Below are positions 7,008 to 10,821 of a DNA stretch of 10,821 bases, in pieces. The notes under the pieces were generated by a model. The model had not been told where the DNA came from. It saw only the letters and a list, made by a program, of their open reading frames with translations, and made no database searches. The stretch spans positions 1-10,821 of the forward strand of contig CAITZE010000387.1 in NCBI GenBank assembly GCA_903896775.1, in the 5' to 3' direction. Every line of letters starts with the position of its first letter. Position 1 is the first letter of the stretch. A program made the position numbers and the translations under genes. The stretch comes from an uncultured bacterium (GTDB taxonomy: Bacteria; Pseudomonadota; Alphaproteobacteria; Rhodospirillales; Rhodospirillaceae).

Positions 7008-7052
7008 ATTATGCCAGGGCTTCGTGACAGGCCGATGAAATATTTGTGACGA
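7008..7052 (-). promoter_or_regulatory. Candidate Pho box and -10 element of the phoU promoter
   Basis: On the minus strand three 7-bp half-sites follow each other at exactly 11-bp spacing: TCGTCAC (7046-7052), ATTTCAT (7035-7041) and CTGTCAC (7024-7030). The PhoB half-site consensus is CTGTCAT, and the proximal copy matches it at six of seven positions. Ten bases after the proximal half-site comes CATAAT (7008-7013), a good -10. This is the same 10-base distance I know from the E. coli phoA promoter. Transcription would begin near 7001, about 48 bases before the phoU ATG. The second linker (CGGC) is less AT-rich than usual. Confidence 0.6.
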
Positions 7053-7171
7053 ACATTAGATGCCCTCATCACGCCTGTTTTCATCGCGCCGGAGATCACG
7101 CCCAGACACACCTCTGAACCCTGACTTCTTCCCGAAATTAAGGTGCAGAAAATGGCTCTAAATAAGGCAAT

Positions 7172-7188
7172 TCCGGGCAAAGCCTGGA
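7172..7188 (+). other. Hairpin in the queE leader
   Basis: TCCGGGC (7172-7178) pairs with GCCTGGA (7182-7188), a 7-bp stem with one G-T pair and an AAA loop, followed by TTCTTAGG. An upstream AGGC could compete for the GCCT arm, so an attenuator is conceivable. I see no match to the preQ1-I aptamer. The remainder of the phoU-queE gap (6954-7240) holds the Pho box and nothing else I can name. Confidence 0.3.
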
Positions 7189-7240
7189 TTCTTAGGCCCC
7201 GAAGCGCTATGTGAACGCCCGAATCGAGCGGAAAGCAGGC

Positions 7241-7876
7241 ATGACCTACGCCGTTAAGGAAATTTTCTATACGCTTCAAGGCGAAGGCGCGAACACCGGT
7301 AAACCCGCCGTGTTCTGCCGGTTCGCCGGCTGCAATCTATGGAGCGGCCTGGAGCGGGACCGTGACACCGCAACGTGCCGCTTTTGCGATACCGATTTCA
7401 TCGGCACCGACGGTGCGGGCGGCGGCAAATTTGCGACCGCCGAAGCTCTGGCCGATGCCGTCAGCGCCGCCTGGAAGGGTAACGGTGGCGCGCAGCGCTT
7501 TGTCGTCTGCACGGGCGGTGAACCTTTATTGCAAATCGACGCAAACCTGATCGCAGCGCTGCACGCGCGCGATTTCAAGATCGCCGTCGAGACCAACGGC
7601 ACGGTCGCCATCCCGAAAGGTCTCGACTGGGTTTGTGTCAGTCCGAAAGCCGATGCCGACCTGGTCGTGACGGCGGGCGACGAATTGAAGCTCGTATATC
7701 CACAAGCGGGCGGTACGCCCGACCGTTATGAGCGCCTTGCTTTCGCGCATTGGTTTCTTCAGCCCATGGACGGACCGGCGCGCGCGGCAAACAGCAAACA
7801 AGCCATCGACTATTGTCTCGCGCATCCAAAGTGGCGCCTGTCGATGCAAACGCACAAGTATTTGGGAATTCCGTAA
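7241..7876 (+). CDS. queE: 7-carboxy-7-deazaguanine synthase (radical SAM)
   Basis: Converts 6-carboxy-5,6,7,8-tetrahydropterin to 7-carboxy-7-deazaguanine, the ring-contraction step on the way to preQ0 and queuosine. The 211-residue protein starts with MTYAVKEIFYTLQGEGANTG, a QueE hallmark. The Fe-S cluster cysteines are Cys31, Cys46 and Cys49, spaced C-x14-C-x2-C. That spacing replaces the CX3CX2C of most radical SAM enzymes and identifies QueE. The SAM-binding TGGEPLL is at 91-97, and VETNGT (117-122) and SPKAD (134-138) follow. I take ATG 7241, with GGAAAG upstream; an in-frame GTG at 7211 would add ten residues. The queD ATG follows its stop after 2 bp, so the two are co-transcribed. Confidence 0.95.
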   Translation: MTYAVKEIFYTLQGEGANTGKPAVFCRFAGCNLWSGLERDRDTATCRFCDTDFIGTDGAGGGKFATAEALADAVSAAWKGNGGAQRFVVCTGGEPLLQIDANLIAALHARDFKIAVETNGTVAIPKGLDWVCVSPKADADLVVTAGDELKLVYPQAGGTPDRYERLAFAHWFLQPMDGPARAANSKQAIDYCLAHPKWRLSMQTHKYLGIP

Positions 7877-7878
7877 TC

Positions 7879-8250
7879 ATGTCCGGGCGCTTTCACATCA
7901 TTAAAGAGTTCGGCTTCGAGGCCGCGCATTCCTTCGGCCATAAACCGGCGGGCCACGAGAACACGCGTGTACACGGCCATTCATTCAAGGTCGAAGTCGC
8001 GCTGACCGGCGAACCCGATGACGTCAGCGGTTGCGTGGTGGATTTCGAGACCGTCAATTTCGCCATCGATAAAGTGCGCGCGAAGCTCGATCATCATTTC
8101 CTCAATGACATCGAGGGCCTCGGCACACCGTCGCTCGAAAATCTCGCTAGCTGGATCGCCGGCGAGTTGCGCCCGCATTTCCCCGAACTCGCCAGCGTCA
8201 CGGTCCGCCGCCCCTCGCTGGGTGAGTCTTGCCGGTTCGACGTAGCATGA
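7879..8250 (+). CDS. queD: QueD-like 6-carboxytetrahydropterin synthase homologue with an altered active site
   Basis: The family makes 6-carboxy-5,6,7,8-tetrahydropterin from 7,8-dihydroneopterin triphosphate, the QueE substrate. The 123-residue protein begins at the ATG 2 bp after queE. The zinc ligands are His17 (FEAAH), His32 and His34 (HGHSF), and the proton-relay pair Asp71-His72 is present in LDHHFLND. In a gapless comparison with E. coli QueD (same 15-residue spacing from the first to the second zinc His), the catalytic Cys27 position is Asn28, in GHENTRVHGH. The substrate-anchoring Glu110 position near the C-terminus appears to be Arg111, in VRRPSLGESC. The genomic position between queE and queC argues strongly that it works in the deazaguanine pathway. 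Its ATGA overlap with queC supports tight co-expression. Confidence 0.88.
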   Translation: MSGRFHIIKEFGFEAAHSFGHKPAGHENTRVHGHSFKVEVALTGEPDDVSGCVVDFETVNFAIDKVRAKLDHHFLNDIEGLGTPSLENLASWIAGELRPHFPELASVTVRRPSLGESCRFDVA

Positions 8251-8906
8251 CCGCGAACCGCTGCATCGTTCTGCACTCCGGTGGGCTTGATTCCACTGTC
8301 TGCTTGTTGCTGGCCAGAAAACATGGCCGCATCCCCCACAGCATGGGCATCGCCTATGGCCAGAAGCACGATGTGGAATTGGCCTATGCCGCCAAACAAT
8401 GCGAACGCTTTGGCATCGACCGCCATGTGGTTGAAGTGGCCTGGGCTAAGCCCGATATCGAGATTCCCAAAGACCGTACCGTCGCCGAAATGAAAGCCGG
8501 CATCGCGCCGACCTTCGTGCCGGGACGCAACGCGGTGTTCCTGGCTTTGGCGTGCGCCGAAGCCGCCGGCATCGGCGCTACGGAGGTCTGGCTCGGTGTC
8601 AACGCTGTGGATTACTCAGGCTATCCCGATTGCCGGGAATCTTTTCTTCAGGCCTTCCGAGCGATGTGGGCCGAAGCTGTGCCCAATCCGCCGCGAATCG
8701 TCGCCCCCTTGGTGACACTGACGAAGCCGGAGATCGCCGCTCTTGCCCGCGAACTGGGCCTTAAACACGGTGATACCTGGAGCTGCTACGCGCCGGATCT
8801 CTCGGGCTCGGAACCTCAGCCGTGCGGGCATTGCGACGCCTGCCTGCTGCACACACACGCCTGGGCCGAAGCCGGAACCGTCGGGCGCGTCACTGTTAAA
8901 ATCTGA
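8247..8906 (+). CDS. queC: 7-cyano-7-deazaguanine (preQ0) synthase
   Basis: ATP-dependent enzyme that turns 7-carboxy-7-deazaguanine and ammonia into preQ0, the last step of the shared deazapurine pathway. The PP-loop SGGLDST is at residues 11-17. VPGRNAVFLALA (about 92-103), GVNAVDYSGYPDCR (117-130) and the zinc site Cys180, Cys193, Cys196, Cys199 (in PCGHCDAC) are all characteristic. At 219 residues it is a normal QueC length. The ATG at 8247 overlaps the queD stop as ATGA, favouring translational coupling; an in-frame TTG at 8229 is less likely. The genes for GTP cyclohydrolase (folE) and preQ0 reductase (queF) are not adjacent, so whether the end product is queuosine cannot be decided from this window. 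Confidence 0.96.
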   Translation: MTANRCIVLHSGGLDSTVCLLLARKHGRIPHSMGIAYGQKHDVELAYAAKQCERFGIDRHVVEVAWAKPDIEIPKDRTVAEMKAGIAPTFVPGRNAVFLALACAEAAGIGATEVWLGVNAVDYSGYPDCRESFLQAFRAMWAEAVPNPPRIVAPLVTLTKPEIAALARELGLKHGDTWSCYAPDLSGSEPQPCGHCDACLLHTHAWAEAGTVGRVTVKI

Positions 8907-8911
8907 TTTTC

Positions 8912-8925
8912 GCCGACTTTTCTCG
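8912..8925. terminator. Weak hairpin between convergent queC and the exported protein gene
   Basis: CCGA and TCGG flank a CTTTTC loop in the 43-bp gap after queC, and a GATTTTT run follows on the plus strand. The 4-bp stem is short, so it is only a possible terminator for queC. Confidence 0.25.
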
Positions 8926-8949
8926 GAGATTGATTTTTCTGAGGGCCTA

Positions 8950-9333
8950 TTACGGCGCTGGAGGGCGCAGAGTTTCCATCATATTGGCGCAGCCTTTGTT
9001 GATGACTGCGATATCGACCTTATGTTCCTTGGCAGCCTGTTTACGGCGCTCTTCCGATGGGCACGAGTCGTTGAACAGTTCTCGCACTTTTTCCAATGCC
9101 TTCTCGGGACAGGGTGCCGGGCCGCCGACTTTTTTGCTGAAGTGCGGTGGGCCCGCACCGTTCAAGGACGGCTGACCGCCAATCATCACGGCAATGACCG
9201 GCTGTGGCGTTGAGATAACAGCACCGTCTTGATCGAAGAAGATCATCGTCACGCATTGCGCGGCTTCGGCAGGCGAAGCCAGCGCAAAGATGGCGCCGGC
9301 AAGGACGATCACAACAGGCAAAATAAAGCGCAT
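8950..9333 (-). CDS. Small exported protein with four cysteines, function unknown
   Basis: A 127-residue protein with a classic Sec signal peptide: MRF, a hydrophobic core to about residue 19, and an AEA|A cleavage site after residue 24. The mature protein of about 100 residues has exactly four cysteines (27, 75, 91 and 115), an even number that suggests two disulfides in the periplasm. A Gly/Pro-rich middle (about 45-74) precedes a charged helical part (77-105) and a proline-rich tail. I do not recognise the family. AAGGTGG five or so bases before the ATG is a good ribosome binding site, which supports a real gene. It lies 38 bp after tRNA-Leu on the same strand and may be read from the tRNA promoter. 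dsbB lies on the other side of the tRNA, on the opposite strand. Confidence 0.72.
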   Translation of the reverse strand: MRFILPVVIVLAGAIFALASPAEAAQCVTMIFFDQDGAVISTPQPVIAVMIGGQPSLNGAGPPHFSKKVGGPAPCPEKALEKVRELFNDSCPSEERRKQAAKEHKVDIAVINKGCANMMETLRPPAP

Positions 9334-9345
9334 GAGCCACCTTCA

Positions 9346-9359
9346 GGGCTAACGAGCCC
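9346..9359 (-). other. Hairpin between tRNA-Leu and the exported protein gene
   Basis: GGGCT and AGCCC form a 5-bp stem with a 4-base loop, 12 bases after the tRNA CCA end and 12 before the next ATG. No T-tract follows, so it is a weak terminator at best, or a structure near the ribosome binding site. Confidence 0.3.
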
Positions 9360-9371
9360 AAGGGAGTAAAA

Positions 9372-9456
9372 TGGTGCGGGCAGAGGGAATCGAACCCCCA
9401 CGTCCAAGGACACCAGATTTTGAGTCTGGCGCGTCTACCAGTTCCGCCATGCCCGC
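9372..9456 (-). tRNA. tRNA-Leu (anticodon CAA)
   Basis: A complete class II tRNA. The acceptor strands GCGGGCA and TGCCCGC pair, followed by discriminator A and an encoded CCA end. The anticodon stem CCAGA/TCTGG encloses loop CTCAAAA, giving anticodon CAA for TTG codons. The long variable arm (GTCC-TT-GGAC) is typical of tRNA-Leu, and the T arm GGGGG-TTCGATT-CCCTC is normal with one G-T pair. The D loop contains the usual GG. Total length with CCA is 85 bases. Confidence 0.97.
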
Positions 9457-9505
9457 ACATGGGCTCGAAGAGTGGACCCCATTGGGGACCCACAGGTGGG
9501 CGATG

Positions 9506-9534
9506 GAAATAGACGAGGACGACGGCAGTGTAAA
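9506..9534 (-). promoter_or_regulatory. Possible promoter of tRNA-Leu
   Basis: On the minus strand TTTACA (9529-9534) is separated by 17 bp from TATTTC (9506-9511). The -35 matches TTGACA at five of six positions; the -10 is weak. Transcription would start about 40 bases before the tRNA. The 9457-9647 gap also contains a C4/G4 hairpin near 9475-9495 and no reading frame I would call. Confidence 0.35.
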
Positions 9535-9647
9535 GCACTCCTGGCAATTGGAATGCACCCCGCCCGCCCCTCACCGGGGCTTGAATTGCCCCGGGAATCC
9601 CGACCTGATAGGACTTGCCGCTTGCAACGGCGAACGGCAGGGCGATT

Positions 9648-10151
9648 GTGGCATCCGTGAAAAATAAAGGCTGGCAGGCGACGGCGACCGTCACGACGGC
9701 GGCTGGGTTGATTTTGGCGACGGTCTATACCGCCCAATACGGCTTCGACCTGTGGCCCTGTGAGCTTTGCCTTCTTCAGCGCGTGCCCTATTGGCTGGTC
9801 GTGGTTTTTGGTGTTCTTGCCTTAACCCCTGCGGTCGATAGCCGCTCACGGCGCGTGATCTTATTTCATCTGGTCGGCCTGTTTCTCCTGGATGCCGGCT
9901 TCGCCCTTTATCATAGCGGGGTCGAATCCCACTGGTGGGAAGGCCCCACAGCCTGTACGGGCGGCAGCGCCCGTGGGATTTCCGTCAACGATCTCCTAGG
10001 TGCTCTCGGCAAGCCTGGGCACCCCAATTGCGATGAACCTGCATTCTTGTGGCATGGTATTTCCATGGCGGGCTTCAACATCTTTGCAGCCCTGGCCCTC
10101 ACCGGCGCAAGCTTGACGGCCGCCTTGCGCAAAGCCTGGTGGACGGCATGA
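9648..10151 (+). CDS. dsbB: DsbB-type disulfide bond formation protein
   Basis: Inner-membrane quinone reductase that reoxidises periplasmic DsbA and passes the electrons to ubiquinone. From the GTG at 9648 the 167 residues fit the family size (about 165-180). The first membrane helix (about 15-30) is followed by the periplasmic redox pair WPCELC (Cys38, Cys41) and QR, with further helices at about 46-60, 68-88 and 138-160. The second periplasmic loop holds the Cys103 and Cys128 pair. AGFALYHSGVESHWWEGP (83-100) is typical of alphaproteobacterial DsbB. AGGG five bases upstream favours this GTG; a TTG at 9615 and a GTG at 9657 are alternatives. Its stop overlaps the coq7 ATG as ATGA. No dsbA is in view. 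Confidence 0.93.
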   Translation: MASVKNKGWQATATVTTAAGLILATVYTAQYGFDLWPCELCLLQRVPYWLVVVFGVLALTPAVDSRSRRVILFHLVGLFLLDAGFALYHSGVESHWWEGPTACTGGSARGISVNDLLGALGKPGHPNCDEPAFLWHGISMAGFNIFAALALTGASLTAALRKAWWTA

Positions 10152-10735
10152 GCGTCACCGCGAAACTCACTGGGAAAATCACTGGGAAAATCACTGGCGA
10201 AAACCGGCTGCCCGGCGATCCTTCCCGCGAGACCCTGATCGAACAGATCATTCGCGTCGATCAGGCCGGCGAATATGGCGCGAAGCGCATCTACGAAGGT
10301 CAGCTCGCTGTTTTGGGTCATAGTGACGCAGGCCCTGTGCTGCGCGATATGCTGGCTCAGGAAGAAAAGCATCTCGCCCGATTCAACACGATCATGTCGG
10401 CGCGCCAAGTTCGCCCGACGGTGCTTGAACCACTGTGGCATGTGGCGGGCTTCGCGCTGGGTGCAGCAACAGCCCTGCTCGGCAAGGAAGCCGCCATGGC
10501 CTGCACAGCAGCGGTGGAAGATGTCATCGGCGAGCACTACGCCGAGCAGACAGCACAACTGGGCGACGATGAAAGCGACTTGCGGGAAACCATCTCAACC
10601 TTTCGCGGCGACGAGATGCATCACCGCGAAGTCAGCCTGCGGCACGGCGCGGAAAACGCGCCGGCTTACATACCGCTGACGACCGCCATCAAAGCTGGGA
10701 CACGGCTGGCGATCTGGCTGTCCAAGCGCATTTAA
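10148..10735 (+). CDS. coq7: Demethoxyubiquinone (3-demethoxyubiquinol) hydroxylase Coq7
   Basis: Diiron monooxygenase for the hydroxylation that leads to ubiquinone, acting at the inner face of the membrane. All six iron ligands of the ferritin-like site are visible: Glu42 (VDQAGEYGA), Glu72 and His75 (QEEKH), Glu124 (AAVEDVIGEHY), Glu156 and His159 (GDEMHH). The core begins at LPGDPSRETLIEQIIRVDQ (21-39), the normal bacterial start. The first 20 residues are an added stretch made of tetrapeptide repeats (TAKL, TGKI, TGKI, TGEN). The total of 195 residues is slightly long for a bacterial Coq7. The ATG overlaps the dsbB stop by 4 bp, so the two are co-translated. Both deal with ubiquinone: one makes it and the other uses it. 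Confidence 0.95.
   Translation: MSVTAKLTGKITGKITGENRLPGDPSRETLIEQIIRVDQAGEYGAKRIYEGQLAVLGHSDAGPVLRDMLAQEEKHLARFNTIMSARQVRPTVLEPLWHVAGFALGAATALLGKEAAMACTAAVEDVIGEHYAEQTAQLGDDESDLRETISTFRGDEMHHREVSLRHGAENAPAYIPLTTAIKAGTRLAIWLSKRI
10157..10204 (+). repeat. In-frame 12-bp tandem repeat at the coq7 5' end
   Basis: Four consecutive 12-bp units. The two middle units (10169-10180 and 10181-10192) are identical, ACTGGGAAAATC. The flanking units (10157-10168 and 10193-10204) are diverged copies. The unit length is a multiple of three, so copy changes keep the coq7 frame. Confidence 0.85.
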
Positions 10736-10749
10736 ACAAGCAAGCGAAC

Positions 10750-10821
10750 TTAAGCCTGCTCCAGTTCCGTATCCCAATAGAGATAATCGCGCCAACTTTG
10801 ATGCAGATAGTTGGGCGGAAA
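10750..10821 (-). CDS. C-terminal end of an unrecognised minus-strand gene (cut by the right window edge)
   Basis: The minus strand is open from the right edge to a TAA at 10750-10752, giving a 23-residue tail rich in Trp and Tyr: FPPNYLHQSWRDY, then LYWDTELEQA. It would converge on coq7 with 14 bp between the stops, which fits the packed layout. The composition looks like protein rather than noise, but the piece is too short to name. The rest lies outside the window. Confidence 0.5.
   Translation of the reverse strand, partial: FPPNYLHQSWRDYLYWDTELEQA

Noticed and set aside
7070..7240. preQ1 riboswitch upstream of queE
   Set aside because: The short stem-loop and A-rich tail of preQ1-I are absent, and I see no class II or III layout; only a simple hairpin is present.
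9372..9456. tRNA-Leu as an integration site or as a queuosine target of the nearby que genes
   Set aside because: No integrase or repeated tRNA 3' end is present, and queuosine is placed in GUN anticodons, not CAA.
9041..9694. Minus-strand open frame of 217 residues spanning the tRNA-Leu gene
   Set aside because: It runs through the tRNA, overlaps the dsbB 5' end and the exported protein gene, and resembles no protein.
9911..10558. Minus-strand open frame of 215 residues opposite dsbB and coq7
   Set aside because: Both plus-strand genes carry full family motifs; this is a GC-driven shadow.
1..10821. Mobile element, phage, defence or CRISPR system
   Set aside because: All sizeable genes belong to core metabolism or signalling families; no transposase, integrase, repeat-spacer array or toxin-antitoxin pair was found.

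Overview
The window looks like chromosomal DNA of an alphaproteobacterium. It is moderately GC-rich and tightly packed, with short operons and 4-bp stop/start overlaps. It carries a Coq7-type diiron ubiquinone hydroxylase, DsbB, a PAS-GGDEF-EAL protein, PhoU, queE-queD-queC and a ribF-ileS pair, a combination familiar from that class. This taxonomic call is inference from gene content. No transposase, integrase, phage gene, CRISPR array or rRNA was seen.

Layout. (1) The minus-strand block 1-3004 reads, in transcription order, a MaoC/PhaJ-like (R)-enoyl-CoA hydratase, ribF (bifunctional riboflavin kinase/FAD synthetase) and ileS, which is cut by the left edge and so holds only the first 449 residues. 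(2) Divergently from the hydratase run a small lipoprotein and a MarR-family regulator. The MarR gene converges with a small ABM-domain gene, and the two share the palindrome CTAG as stop codons. (3) A 263-bp leader with a perfect TATAAT hexamer and foldable inverted repeats precedes a PAS-GGDEF-EAL protein. Its EAL phosphodiesterase site looks intact and its cyclase site looks dead. (4) This gene converges with phoU, which stands alone on the minus strand. phoU has a good candidate PhoB-binding site upstream: three 7-bp half-sites at exact 11-bp spacing, 10 bp before a -10 box. (5) queE-queD-queC follows on the plus strand as a compact operon for 7-deazaguanine (preQ0/queuosine) synthesis. 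Its QueD lacks the usual catalytic cysteine. (6) On the minus strand lie tRNA-Leu(CAA) and, just after it, a small exported four-cysteine protein of unknown function. (7) On the plus strand dsbB and coq7 overlap by 4 bp. The last 72 bases hold the C-terminal end of an unrecognised minus-strand gene.

Most of this is housekeeping: translation, flavin and ubiquinone cofactors, tRNA modification, phosphate signalling and disulfide formation. I see no clear new multi-gene system. The points most worth following up are the QueD active-site substitutions, the Pho box at the isolated phoU, the degenerate GGDEF that keeps an RxxD I-site, the folded leader of the c-di-GMP phosphodiesterase gene, and an in-frame 12-bp tandem repeat at the start of coq7.
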